Below, in pieces: positions 27,868 through 42,268 of a DNA stretch of 64,000 nucleotides. Origin of the DNA: Allacma fusca (lineage: Eukaryota; Arthropoda; Collembola; Symphypleona; Sminthuridae); NCBI GenBank assembly GCA_947179485.1, contig OX359249.1:9796001-9860000 (forward strand), read 5' to 3'. How positions within the stretch are numbered: the stretch's first letter is position 1; every line of letters starts with the position of its first letter. Under the pieces are notes generated by a model. It was not told where the DNA came from. It saw only the letters and a program-made list of their open reading frames with translations, and did no database searches. The position numbers and the translations under genes are program-made.

Positions 27868-28049
27868 ACATATGTACATATGTAAGTGAACACTCTAATA
27901 CATCCATATGTATGTGAGCACTAATATGTACATGTATGTGAGTACTAATATGTACATGTATGTGAGTACTCTACTATGTACATATGTATGTGAGCACTCT
28001 ACTATGTACATATGTATGTGAACACTCTACTCCGTACATTTGTATGTAC
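27868..28049. repeat. 24-28 bp minisatellite, 6-7 units
   Basis: The unit is approximately ATGTACATATGTATGTGAG followed by CACTCTACT. Units vary between 24 and 28 bp by loss of CTCTA or AT. The last two full units are nearly identical and the outer ones more diverged, as expected from unequal exchange at the centre of an array. Each unit contains the palindrome ACATATGT or a variant. Confidence 0.85.
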
Positions 28050-29533
28050 CCACACGAATTGCCTAAATTCTGAAAAGTTCTTACCATACCTTAAGTGCAC
28101 CTTATATCTGTGGCTGTCAGATTATGTTGTAAGACATGCACTGTTTTAGACATGTTACAGACTCAGCCAGACCCGTTGGAGTGACACAGACATGAAATAC
28201 ATACGGACCTACCAAAGTGCCCCATGAGACAACCCCACTCCTACATGCCATGTATTACAAGAAGGGCCTCAAGTCCTTCCTGCTGGACATGGAGTGTATG
28301 AAGAAGGAGTTATAAGCGTTTATGAAGTACCTGTGGAAATGTATAGTACAGGAGTTTTACCAGTTACCCCTCCTCAGTTATAGAGACTCATATTGAAAAG
28401 GACGTGCTCTGGTAAATTCTTCTCATATTGGAATCTGAACACAATCCCGAGTAATTACTGAGCCATACATCAGCAACACGACAGACTATTCTTCAGGTAG
28501 CAAATGTAATAATACCTCCCTGACCTCTTCCCTTTACATTAAGGTCATGTTTTAATTATTGTTGAATAACCGTCTCGTTCGATGAGTCCGATGACAGTGC
28601 AAAGAGGTGGGCATCTCAGGTAATGCATCAACGATGAGCTCTTTGGAGCTCTAATCCCTCTTCATTCATTGGGGTCTCTCTCTCTCTCTCTCCCTCCCTC
28701 GACAATGCTCGTGGTAGGGAAGGTTTTGATAAAGTTTTTCAAACAAGTAGTAAATACAATTAACAAGCCACCAACAGACTCTGTAAAAGAACATACTGAA
28801 GGGAGCGGCTCCCTCCGTAGTCTGTATAATTACTTAAACATAAACGGGGATTAGGTATGAGAACCTATAATAATGAGACTAATGTTACAGACATGGATAG
28901 CAAAAATTAATTCGGAAACCCTCTCATACAGATTGTCAACGAGTTCAATGCTTTTGGATTTCCTGTCTTTCTCTTGGATGGGACTATGGAGTTGTTTTTT
29001 TTAGGGCTAGTGCGCTCCTACGACCTGGCTACCTTTTGATTTCAGAATAATAATAAGGAGCTTAATATCGTTGTAAGCATTGACTCCTTTTTTTGGGTAT
29101 ATGTCAGTGAGTGTATCATACAATACTTTTTTGGGAGCAAGTGGGAATGGAAACCATATGTGACTTTGGTTGACATGCTTGATGGCTTGACTCGTTCGTG
29201 GGATAATAAATGCAGATTAATAACATGATTCATGTGCGACCGTTGTTATTGTTGCTGATTGTGGCAAGTCTCGAAATAAGCAAAGCAGCCAATGCTACCC
29301 TCCCTGATCTCTCTCAAACAAACTTGTGACTCGTCCATTTAGGCTATAGGAGAAGTGTACTTATGTGAGGGCGAGGAACCAATCACAAGTCCGTTGGTTA
29401 TTGTTCTCTAAATTCAAGGAAGAATAAATAACTCATTTGTCACAATAGACCGGAAAGAGTTATGGGGATTCAACTTATAGCCTATCTGTCACATATTCTT
29501 CACTTTTGCCTAACGAACCTCACCCATTTTCTC

Positions 29534-29534
<1 letters not shown>

Positions 29535-29564
<30 letters not shown>
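29535..29564. repeat. (CT)n microsatellite
   Basis: Fifteen uninterrupted CT units. Confidence 0.96.
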
Positions 29565-29568
<4 letters not shown>

Positions 29569-32500
29569 TTGTCATTATTACTAGAAAAATTTCCATTTTC
29601 AGTTCCACCACCAACTCCTCAATATTCTGCTTGAGTACTGGACTCTGTATGTACAGCGAGTCGTTTGGCAGCTGAAACTGTTTTCCCAAAAAAAAAATTG
29701 AACAATAACAACGCTAATAAATATTATACAATTACATTCTCTCATCAAATTTCCTTGTGCATTATTACATTATGAATGATGGTTCGGTGTATCCGGTGCT
29801 TAAAATTCTCGTTCAAGTATCTATACATAGATGTTCAGTTAGCCTATTTATGTAGCCTCAGCCTCAATGTCTCACACGGGACTAACTATACATGAAGGAA
29901 TTGTATTTTTTTTTTCAATTTCATAGATACATATAGTACTTTACTATACTCATGGGTAAATGGTCTTTTGTCCATGGAGATGATAATTACTATTTTCATA
30001 CTCTTTGAAATGCATCCATCGTCACGCAGCCATGGTGGATACACACATCCCATTACACAAGGAAATCAACAGTCAGAAAATGTTTTCATTCAGACTCATT
30101 TATATTGTAATAAGTACATCAAGTAACTCACTGAGTCCATGTGCATGTACCCTGACTCAGCTGAGGACTGGATGGATGGATTTTATAAATCCAATACTGC
30201 ACTTCACTTTTCATTATGAGCCTTTGATCATTCAAAATTTACACGCTAACTAATCATCCACTAATTAAATGTTTTTCAATGCTAAACCCACATTTGTAGA
30301 GGGGACAATATGATGTGGAACAACTACGAGGAATTCAATGGGGACTATTGTAGAGCCGGAGATAAGGATGCATGTCTCTGCCCAAAATTGACAGGGAGTA
30401 GCTGGCAATGTGACTCCTATCCTATTAGAATCATAAATTAAAAGACAATCATTTAATTTCCTCTTGCTTTGATTGCATAAACTATTCTTGTAGCTACTTT
30501 TAGGGACGCCGTGTCTCTCAACAGGGACCGGATTGACTGGGAGAATTATGATTGAGCAAGTTGGAGTCCCTTCCAGGTTTCGCACTTCACACGCACTCAT
30601 ATGGGACGGAACGAATGGGTACAGATCTAATGGTACTGGGTTCCTGGAAGTCTTACCAATTTTTCAATAGGTGTGTTCGTCCTAGACTGATTTGAGATAA
30701 AGTAATTACTTTTTTAATTTCGAATTTTGAGAATAAGACAATTATCCTGGGAGTTGTACGAAATCAAATTCCGGAGCATTTTTGATTTTTTAATGTAAAA
30801 TAGTTATGTGACTGTTTCTACATATAAGTAAGGTACAGTTGATAACAGTCTAATTGGGTATTTTAAATACTTCGGGTGTATTGACTGGTGTTCGTTAGCT
30901 GTTAATTATATAGTGGTCTGTCGCTATAGGACAGACAGAGGCAAGAATAATTATTTAGAGTAGGTTTCCGTATATGAAGATATTTAAGTTGTTCTTATAA
31001 AATGAGCATATGATTGTCCCAGGGAAATTTGCTCCTTGTGTATAGGGTTGCATTTGTAGAAAGAGCTTACTGTAGAATTCCTTACTAAAGATAGTTCAAA
31101 GAGTAAGTCATAAAGTCATACCTGTTGGGCGGCGTTGATATGATAAAAATTGGTACATTTCAAGGTAAAAGTCTCTTCACGTTCTGGAAGACATGTTTTT
31201 TTTGGCGTTCCTGCTCCCTCGTCCCAGCCAGACTGATATTGAAATTGCATGCGATTTACCTGAGGTCGGTGAAGCAATGTAAATATGATTTGCATGACTG
31301 TACATACCAATAAGGTAGATAGGTAATAATTACATCCATGCAAATGAAAACAGATACTGAGTTATGTCTTTCCTGGGGCTTGGGGCAATGGAATGGTGAT
31401 GGTAAAAGGCGGTAATCTACCAATAATGTCTAATAGCTATGGGCAATGATTCCCACTGTTTACTACAGTATGCATGTAAAGCAGGTTTTGGTTTTTGTGG
31501 GTAAATATTTGTAGATTATGTAGATGCCTTGTGAGGGAAGTCGAGCGACGCCATATTTTTCAATCGATCTGACACCTCGACAAATTTCCCTCATAAAAAA
31601 TACATCCATCCACTGCACCAAAGTAATTGATTAGGTAAGTTTACTAGAGGTACTTGTACTATTACAAGAGCATTCCTACTTTGTCCTTATAAGGTGGTTT
31701 GTGGTTTCCAATTTTTTCACCATTACCCTGTCAACATTGCTTATCCTGTATACGTTTAGTGTCAGGGGATGCTAACTCATTATGTAAATACTTCTAGCTT
31801 CATTTTACTTTCCTCCCGTCCAAATAAAGCCAATTTCTACATTTACTTTTGCAATTTGTGAACAACCATGGGAAAAATTGTTCACGTTCCTTCCTGTATC
31901 TGGCGAGCATTATTATCTAAGATATTTCCCCCTCTTGACATATTCATTCACATCTTATTACAGTGGATGGAGTTTGTAAGGGAACCCCTACAAATTGAAA
32001 GAGTCCATGGTCGGAGCCATAATGCTAATATAAGGAGGAAATTTGACATTGGGGTAAAGGGAAATTATCTTCAAATAAATTCCCTCCTATGGATAATTAT
32101 TCAAGAAACAAATGAAATTTTAAAAAACTATTAACTGTTCCAAGGGACAGGGCACTGATTGTTCTTATATTAATTATAATTTTATTTAATTATATTCAAA
32201 TCCTTCAAGCATCTACGAGAGGCTATTTCTGACTCTAGAAGGAAAAGTAAATGTAGTAATGTGTTGAGGGTGGAATGTATATCCTTTGGAAGGAGTAATT
32301 CTCAATTGAGAATTTTATTGGGCACTGCCAATTCCAAATGTAAATAAGGGGAAATTTATTTGAGTCGATGAAACTTATTGGGCTTAGGTAAATATCCTGG
32401 TAATGGTCGGTTTATGGTTAATTTAATTGCCGGCAATTAAACTGTGCAGGTGTCAGCAGCTAACAATTGATTACTATTTTCTCAAATATAACCTGAACTC

Positions 32501-35500
32501 CCAATGTTTCCCGTCCTGTGCAAATACTCCTTGTCTTGTTTAATCTTCTACAGTAGTGGCTCCACACATGTGCTAATTTATTTGGTGGTGACGTGCATTT
32601 TCCGCAGATAGTTGTAAAAACTTTGTTTATTTACTGTATGCACACTCTTGGGAGGTGGATGGGATGCGATGGATCGTTAAAAAAAAAAGGAGTTAGTCCA
32701 AACTCTCATGTCTTCCTCGAACATTTTTATAAGCGTTCAAAAAGGAAGATGCTAAATGACACTGAAAACATGATTCATTTAATTTCAGCTTCCATATCCC
32801 AACATATAACTTTCAATTGTTTCCCTGTATGTATTTCCTTATGATCCTCTACTACAGTACTGTACTGTATGCTCTAAGCACAGGTCTAACTTGAGAGGTG
32901 TGCATAATCCTGTGAGTTGATTTTAAATATTTAAATAAATAAGAAGTATACGGAGCATTTGGGTAATAATTACGGTATTTAGCACGGATTGAATGACAGA
33001 CTTTTAAGACTGACTGATGGGGACTAAAAGGTAAAAATATTTAATTAGAGGAAGAGCAGAAATTGTACTGGAAGACTTTCAAACAAGAAAATCTCTCGTG
33101 GATGATTTCAATATAAATGACTTTCAGAGAGCGAGGAGGAAGGAGAGGGAAGGAAAGCGTTAGGAATTGTGCACAGAGTCAAAAGTATCTCACAAAGGAG
33201 TGCAATCAACGCATCAGGGAAGAAAGGTATCAAACAATGTGTGGTACAAGAATGAGAATTTTGACAGGACACTGCTGAGTGTAAATTAGCAATGAAATTG
33301 ATGTGAAATTGGAGATGTAGTATTTTCCAACAGAGAGATACTCAAGAGTGTAACGGATCGTATGGAAAAAAAAAACTTGAGCTTCTAATTGCTTAAGCAT
33401 GTCTTGTAATTGAAAAGCAAGCTCTCAGCATACGGACCCCAGACTACAGTGCAGTTATTGTTATTATCAGCCTTTCACACGTTTTTCCACAATGTCCCTT
33501 GTGTATTACAGCTTTCACGATTTTGTTTTTTCTCCTCATTTCTATTAGCTATCCTGTCTTCTTACCATCCTTCCTTCATCCCTTCTCTCTTCATCTCCGT
33601 CAGAGTCGGGCTAAGTAGACACGTATTCTCATCATACTTTAGTACTATTTTCATCCATTATCCTCACACTAATAAATCCATTATTTTACTCGAGTTTCTA
33701 CGTCACATTCAACGAACCTTGCAAATTATTACTGAAGGCAAAACACTTCTTCCCACCAGAAATACAGTTGTGAGTTGAGACTCCTCAAAGGAACGGACTC
33801 CACACCTCTCTCTCTCCAACATCAAACATGCTCAAATAGTGTAATCCAACCTTAAACATCCACGCATCTCTCTTTCCCCAATTTCATCAAATTTCTTATA
33901 TATTTTTAATAAATAACTTCAGATGTCTATATACAATCACATCTTGCTTCCTTCCCAACATCCGCCCAACATTACAGAAAAAAAATCCCTCAAATATCCG
34001 TAGTGAAAGGCATGTCTTATCTGTAGTCTCATCTCTGAGTTGTGCTAGTCACAAAAAATACTAAAATGACTGATAGGCCAGTGGCAGGAGGGAAAACAGA
34101 GATTTAAATGCTTGGTGAGATTATTGGTTTTTATCCCAAGATTCACCAGGAAACATTACGTATTAAGTAGAAGGGTCACATAATAACTATTAATGTTTTT
34201 TTTCTAAATACAATTACTTAAAAACAATACATTAAAGCCAATGTACAGATCCTAGGAGAAAAAAAGTCTATAGGGAAACATTGTCGGGTAGTTAGGGAAG
34301 TGAAACATTAAAGGGGATATAAGCAATATTCTGGAAGGAAAGTGTGAATCCTCACACACCATAAATTCTCAAGTGAATAGGAGTACAGCATATGTACTGC
34401 CCAGGTCTAGAGAACCATCGCATAAAATTTTGAATGCCTCTAAACATTTACCTCGATGACTGATAATTACACGGTCCATTCATAAAATCCTCATTGAAAA
34501 CCAACAGATAGTAAATAATAATTTCACATGAGGGAGAGTGCAACTTTGACTCTATAGTATACAGAACGACAGCCTCAGCCTGATAGTTACACGTCTGTTT
34601 GAGAATGTCCGTCTACAGTAGAAGCGGCCCGAGTCATAAGTTGGCGTAGCAAAGGTTACCAAAGTAATTACACTTTGTAAATTGTACAACCTCGTTTTTA
34701 AATTAGTACTTGGTTAATTGTTTCCAAAAGTAAAAACGATTACTTTGGGGTGGTCACTGTCGTAAACTATTTTAAACCCCTCATATATATCTACAGGGAA
34801 GGTTGGAGCGGTTAAAGGTTCCTGAAATTAAGAACAAATTAATCTACTTGACAGTAATAATTTATGTGAGGCCTATGAATTTCAGCGTACAAATCCCTAT
34901 GACCAACAGCTGTGAGATAAATAGCATATTAAGTTCGAACCTTCAATCATAAAATTTTCCCAATTTCTTCCGCGCAGTCTTTTATAAATCTATGTTTCAG
35001 AGGCTCAAAAGTGTGTGAGCTCCATTTAATACTATGTACAAATATATGTGTGTGTCTGTGTGCCTGTGTAAGGGAAACTTTCTCCGCACAAGAATAAATA
35101 AAAAATCGTGCTCATGACCGTGAGACTTTGTCACTCCTCTCTTCAGCAATTTGACTTAATTTTAGGGAAAAGCTAAAGAGAGCTGTGGATCCATTACAAT
35201 CCAAGCGGATTTTTTTCTTCTTCTTTTGACTTGAATTCTTTTTAAGAACAACGGTGTACATTTGAAGGATTAGAAACTTTGCGGGACAAATGAATGATGT
35301 GTGGAGGTAGGTATGTATGGGGAGATCGTGACTGTAACTGGAGTTGACTCAAGTCTTGGAAGACTATGATAGTCATAATAGAGGGAAGAGGATGAACAAT
35401 AGGAGTTGAACATCATGTGGAGAGGATAGTCGCTCACATGTAACTGCCGGGGCCGAGTGATCAGAAAAGAATTGAATTCTTGCAAAGGAAGACAATAGGT

Positions 35501-35649
35501 GTGAATCCTTCTAATAGGTGACAACGCCCAGTATTAAATATATAAGGGAGTAGGAATGGCAATGTTTATACCAAACACTTGAATAATTTATTACCCGTGA
35601 TAGTTTCCTTCCTTCTTTTCTTTCAGTGAACTTTTTTCCCCGTGTCCCC

Positions 35650-35682
35650 CCTCTCTCTCTATCTCTCTCTCTCTCTCTCTCT
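35650..35682. repeat. (CT)n microsatellite
   Basis: About 16 CT units with one A interruption. The flanking frames reading Leu-Ser or Arg-Glu runs are artefacts. Confidence 0.95.
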
Positions 35683-38600
35683 TTACCCCAAACCATTCCG
35701 TCCTTCCTTTTCCCTCGTACAAAATACTTTTCATCGGCGGGTCCACTCCGTCAGGGCCGTACACTTACTCCCTGTCCATTAAGCACCACTATAGGAGACA
35801 TTACTACAAACAAATACAAGCACATCCACCAAGGAAGTCCTACAAAACATTACAGTATAATACTAAATACATGACTCATGTAACGTGATCAAGTCTGCGG
35901 TCTCAAGATGCATAAAGGGTTCTTCATCTTTCCTACAATTCATACAGGTGACACTGGAGTTCCACCAATTTTTTTTATTCCCTCCTGATAATAGTTGCAC
36001 ACAATACTCTCCAAAACTCTTGGACTGATACACAGAGGAAACATGAGACTCTCGTCAGATTATTGCCCTCCCAAACTTACCTGCCCCTCTCTCAATATCT
36101 ACAGATACAGCTTACCTTATCTCCCGTGAATTCTCAATTTAATCGTAGAAAACACACTGTAGGATTTAACACTCCTCATAGACTCCCTGTACAGGATACT
36201 TGATATACTTCCGCCCATAGTATCTACACATGCCCCTACATGCATTTACCTCCTACCTACATATCAGTATGTACATCCCAGCCCGACCCCATATGTACGT
36301 AAAATTCCATACAAATGTGAGCATTTCCATGCATAGTAAATTGTGAAGCCCATTTAAAGTGAAGCCTCCTGTTGTATACTTATATCTGTCATTCTTGTGT
36401 GGATAGTATCCTCATGTTCCTCCGAAAACCTTTTCTAGTACTGTTCAAGTCCCACTGACTAGGTGTAGTGTGTGCTGTTCCTTATACTGAGTATCACTTC
36501 GAAAAGCTGAAACACCTACCCCTGAGCGTGTAGGATTTATATGGGAATTTCAATGTGTTGTGTTGAATGCAAAATTTCAACTCAACCGTTTTTGTGTCCA
36601 TGTGCGAGTGTACTTTTTTTTTATTACAAACACAATATTGTACTCAACTCTTGTGTATATCTTTGTAAATGTTGGAAATAAGCTTAAATCGATGTCAAGT
36701 TAGAAAGAAAACCCAAATGCACCGTAAATTTACCTTGTGACCACCACTCGACACACATGATGAAAAAACAGACCCATATATCACCAGGAGCTGTCTCCCC
36801 GTCACCAAGCTATTTACATTTGCACATTGTTATTATAGACAGAGTACCCTCTGATGATCTATCGGAACACCCGAGCCTCTCACCATCCTCCAAACGACTT
36901 GTCCAAACTCATACTGTACTCATGCAGAGTCCACAAACCTATGAGATGAGGAGAAATTATTGTTGTTTATGAGGGTCCTTCACTGCCCCTTACGCCTGGA
37001 TGATATTGCAGTGCACTTGTTCCATTGATAGGACTATACCGTGCTTCTTAAGGAGCCTCCCGTCAATACAAGTGTAGGTACTCTTGGACTGTACTACTAC
37101 AAAAGTATCCCTACAAAATTTCACAAGGAATCATATGTGCAGAGATGAGATTCATAACAGGAAGATTTTCAACAGTCATGCTAATTTAGTTGGGGCTTGA
37201 GGAGCCGGTTCTGCTGAAAGGCTAATCTGGGATTTATCTAGAGGAAAGGAAACAATAAATGTTGAATTAAAAATACATCTTAACGCTTGATCAAGTCGTG
37301 TTAGCTTCACACGAGCCCTCTTTTCAGTCGAAAAACTGACTCGCACCTCAAAACCGCCTTATCCGTCACCCTGCACACAGTAGTTAGTGGGGCCGGTGAG
37401 TGTGAGTCCTATTGCAGACTTTCACCTCACTTCATGAGGACTATCTCTGGGCGGCTATGGGATATCGATAGGACTATATGTAAATAGGGGCTATAATGAC
37501 TCATCAATATCCTCGTAAAGCCCGTGCTAATCAGCGTATTTAACAAAAAGTAAGCCGAGAACAGGCAGATGTAGTTAGCTCGTTGTTTCTGTGGAAGTGA
37601 TCGGAGGTGGATGAGGCATAGGGGATATAATGTTTAGCCCCAGTATTATATTTTATACCTATATTATCTGGGATGCTAAATAGTCAATTACTTTGGGATG
37701 GGATCAGGAAGAAAAAACTGGGTAACTTGATAAAGAACAATACGTGACTCCTTCCTCAGTTAATTTCTTTTTACCGGACCACAATGGCTAATACAGTAAA
37801 TAAATAATCTGTTAATGGAGAAGACACAGGGTATTGTTTCCTAAGCTGAGCTCACACCTTTCCTATGCTAACTAATTGTGAGTTAGAATTTGTAAGGAGC
37901 CTTCCCATTTTAGAGGGACGTGGAGCGTCGCTCTCAGTATCAGGCAATTTATGGAAAGGAAATAAGAACGAATGCCATAAGAAACATTGTTGTTTCCTTG
38001 TTTCGTTCAGTATGCTCAAACGGTCCGTGATGGTTTGGAAAGTCATTGGTGAGACATGACTGGTCGATAATTCCTTGATGTAGTATTTACAGAAGGAAAG
38101 GTGCAAAAGGCTGAGGACAGCATTGAGGGAAAATATGAAGCAGGTGCTTTTTTTTGCCTTTTTGTCCAAACGCTAAAAGTTTATGAGGGAATGAGCAAGA
38201 GAGGACAGGAGTGGGTTCCAGTGTGGCCTCAACTTCATCAATGTATTTTGTCAGGGATTGGGAAACAGGCGTGAAATAATATGAGAGGTTCTGTACTAGC
38301 CTTGGAGCTCGAGTCAAAGTGCGAAGCTACAACGAAATGGGCAATGTATTTCATTTTTGAAGACAGAAGGCAATAAATAGCTATGTAGGGCTGCCCAAGA
38401 ACAAATATAGAAAATGTATCTTCATCCTAATATCCACTTAGGGACCTCTCTGCAGGTTACCCATGCCCCATTACTTAGTACGCTATTTCCACGGGACAAA
38501 ATGGACATACATCATGAACAGCTTGCCTTTTTTTCTGACACGCGTTCCCGTCATTCACAATTTTACAGTTTACCTCCAGAGATACACTAGAGAGGTTCAA

Positions 38601-39868
38601 TCCAATGTAACCGTTCTTGCTCTCTGATAAATTTACACAAGCACCTTCGATTTCAATGCGGCTCTATTAAAACCAGTTTTTTCAATCACCTGCAGCCCTC
38701 GTCTCGTTTAATGTAATTCTCATTCAAACTTCCAACCACTCCAGCTAAATATGCGCGAGCATATATTAAACACTGGTTAATTCACTTCATAAATCATTCT
38801 TGAGTTCCCCGGAGACAAAATAGGAATTCTTAACTAGATTCCGATAGATCCCAGCCCTAACCTACTTTATCAGCTGGGAGTTCCATTAGTCCAATAAAAG
38901 CTGCAAATATCACCTGCTCTTCGTTTTGCAAGAAACAAATATTCACATTTTTGCTCTGCCCATCATTCACGAATTCTAAAAATAAATTCTGTGATGACCT
39001 CAAACATCAAAATTAAATAAGTAGATATTTTATCCGTACTACAAACAGCACTCTCACCATTCCAAAAAAATATCTCCAAAGATTTCCCAATATGTAATTA
39101 TTGCTTACTAATTTTGAGCATAACTAACCTTTGAGCATAAAACTTGGGACTATAAAATGTGGGTCTTTACATGTAGAATGGATGAGCATATGTAGGTCTC
39201 ACGTTTAGATTGAAGTGGAGTTGAGCTAATTGTAATAAGATTAACGAGTCTACGCGGAGGACAAGAAAATTGGGGTACTGTGAGACACTCTGTCACCAGT
39301 AGCAGACACTGACTCACTACTGCTCTTACAACAACAAATATTCATGTTTAACATGTACATATTTAGTGTGCAGGCAGGAGCTGCTCACAGAGACGCTCCA
39401 TCATCCCAGTGTACAAACAAGGTTGAATTAATTGCTTGAATATAATTAAGAGTGTAAAAGAGGAAAGGAAATGCAAAGTGGCAGAGGGAAATGAAGGTAA
39501 TTAATTGAACAAAAAGTGGGAAGAATTATAAGGTAAGGAACTGGCTCTCTGGATGAGATGATGGGAGTGTATAAAAATAGACTACTATCAAGAGAGTTGA
39601 ACAAATGACTATGCTCATTTAGCATGATGAGACGGAACGGTACAGGATAGGAGTAGGTGTGTATAAAAGTGAAGATAAAAATTATCTTGAGCTCATATCA
39701 TATTGTGACGATATATGGAATACAGAGCGTGTACAAATACTGCACTTGTAAGTACACACAAATCAACTCCTCCTGGAACAAGTCTCTTTCTCTCCGGTCT
39801 GGTTCGCACTGATTCTGAGACTCCGCAAGAGTTACATATGCATATATATAAGTAATTATATGTAAGTA

Positions 39869-40043
39869 CAGTGCACTCTTATTATACGAGCACCTATACA
39901 TAAAAAAAAACAAAATGTCTCTTATGGATGCTCATAACAGAGAGAGAAATTAATATTGCGGTAAATTGGGAATGTCTCCAAATGATTTGGCTCCTACAGA
40001 GACAATGCTCCTTTGAGGGATCTCTCATTGAGAGAGATCACTG
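39869..40043 (+). mobile_element. TA-flanked MITE, Tc1/mariner-like, 175 bp
   Basis: The core begins CAGTGCACTCTTATTATACG and ends GAGAGAGATCACTG, with TA on each outer side. Internal blocks GCTCCTACAGAGACAATGCTC and GAGGGATCTCTCATT match the copy at 26395. The ends are imperfect inverted repeats. It is the best-delimited member of the family. Confidence 0.68.
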
Positions 40044-42221
40044 TAGCATATGATACAGGTTTGAGTTGTATGCCTGTTGGGATGTGAGACTTTACTACCT
40101 ATGATGAATACGTAATTATGATTAGAGAAAGAATGGATGCAAGTTCCCATGTAAGAAAAGATTTGCCGCCGGCCTTTTATATCAAATATCAAAAGTTGTG
40201 AAGGTTTGCTCAATTCTTTGTTGTCAATTTGTTGACTGTGAATGTGGGATTGTTGTAGAAAAGCAAGCTTCTTCATCCACACCTGGAGTAGGTATAGATA
40301 CAGGAGACGACGGAGTGAATGATATTATATGTTGGGTGAGTTGGACGCCAGTGTGAGGACGGACACGGAGGGAAGAAGACGACGACGAGAAGACGATGAA
40401 GAAGTCGAGGAAGGATGGCGTGTTTGCTGTATTGCATGTTCAGCATTACGAGGATAGGCGCCGCTGTATCATTACACACATCTTGTGTTTCGTGATCTCT
40501 CGTTGATAATGCTTGCCTGCCTGCCTCCTTTGCTCCCATCCCATCATCATCATAATATTATTATTCTCCAGACTTCGGGTCCACTCTCTCTGATGTGACC
40601 CTACTCTTTCAATCCAGTCCAATCATCCACTGAACATCGTCTTGTCCCACCAAGACTCTTACACACATCTATTACAGAATTTCAAACATTGACCAACATT
40701 TCCAGTTTCTCTCACTGCTATTTCAATTAAACTGGTCTGCGAGGTCGAAGGCTTAAATTTTTACACAACACACACACACACACACTCAGGCCCCTCACTT
40801 ATATATAGCGAGTCCACCCAAATTACAAGACATCAGGTTCCTCCGTCCCAGAAAGTATAGACACTTCCTTCAATGGACTCTTTTCGGATGATGTTTAGCG
40901 CCTTGTGCTCTCATAGCGAAATGAAACCGCTCGTTTTTTTTTCCAAGTCTTGTTCCCCCAGAGACCTTCAAAAGGTTCCTCTCATCAACGGAGCAATTCC
41001 ACACATTCAACAACATGACAAGTAATATCATGTTTGGAAAAAAAGCAACCGCGTCTCAGGAATTTAAAAGACTGAACAATTCACGGATTTAAAAATATTC
41101 AATTAACTGCATATCTACAGGCTCCAGATTTTTCATTCAAACAGGATTCACTTTTAAGACCCCTCAACATGTTCCCAACACCGACGCCGTTCATTTGGTC
41201 TTTTAAATAAGCACGTTCTGTTTACCAGTCTGTTAACCCTATACCGTCGGAAGGAACATGACCATAAGGATTAAATGCCTCAATCCTATAGGACTCTGCG
41301 TGTGCGATAGCTTTTCTCCTTGTTCTTTTAAATGAGAGAAAATCCAAGATCTTCCTCTCATTCCTACTCTATATTCAAATCATTTCCCTGCAATTATACT
41401 CACCTCTGGGACTCACTCACTCAATCGACCCAAAGCAAAGGAAAAGTAACCAGGGGAATTATTTTTACTCTTCTTATCTCTCCCCGTCCGCATTTCATTA
41501 TTGACATAAATATCTATATCTAAATTTATTTCTATACTTTAAATCAAAAAAAAAATTCTTGTTGGTATCTCTCTGAACATGTTCACTCAATTATTTCAAA
41601 GCTTTAGTGGATTTTCTCATGAACATAAATTCTGCTGTAGCTTACAGATAATTACAGATAGGTACATACTTATAAACGTATATTACTACTACTTCTGTTT
41701 TGGTAATAATTACAATTTTAAAAAAAAATTGAAGTGACTTGGGTATTAAATTGCTCATAGTTTTTATAAAGTATTGGACGTACATAGTATGTAAGACTGA
41801 GAAATCCTCAGTTCCGATTTGTACCCCAAAAGGTTCTGGTCGCTGCAAGACTTGGAGAGCAGGAAGATTAAGGAAGATTAAGGGAGGAAGAGTGTGTGAG
41901 TATATGAAAAATGCATCTACTGATAGCCCCACTTGCCCTTGCCTTTTCAGCACCGTGGCCAACTTAATTTATCAATTTAATTGAAAGGCATGGAAGGTTT
42001 GATAAAACAATTAAGATTGTAGAACTGAGTGATGGGATTGTGGTAAGTGCCTCCTACCCAACATGCAGGACACCTATCAGTGTGCGAGAGCTCCGAGGCT
42101 GAGCTACAGGTAAAAGGTAGCATGTGTGCCTACAATGTGTTAGACAAGTAAAAGCATATCAATTTATTGACCCTACAGAGCGTGATGAAAAATAAAGTCA
42201 GAATTACTGGCTTTTAGGAGG

Positions 42222-42224
<3 letters not shown>

Positions 42225-42264
<40 letters not shown>
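42225..42264. repeat. (GA)n microsatellite
   Basis: Twenty GA units, uninterrupted. Confidence 0.97.

Positions 42265-42268
<4 letters not shown>

Larger units (their letters stand above)
26941..39868. other. Non-coding stretch
   Basis: No exon recognised. Holds the minisatellite at 27868-28049, CT tracts at 28674-28690, 29535-29564 and 35650-35682, and scattered ACATATGTA palindromes. Frames such as 33410-33778 plus and 30265-30600 minus lack any family signature and have no good flanking splice sites that I can see. Confidence 0.5.

Noticed and set aside
27868-28049. CRISPR-like regular spacing
   Set aside because: Units are contiguous tandem repeats without unique spacers, in eukaryotic DNA; a minisatellite.
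34920-34960. Possible tRNA B-box (AAGTTCGAACCTT)
   Set aside because: No matching A-box or cloverleaf arms at the right distance.
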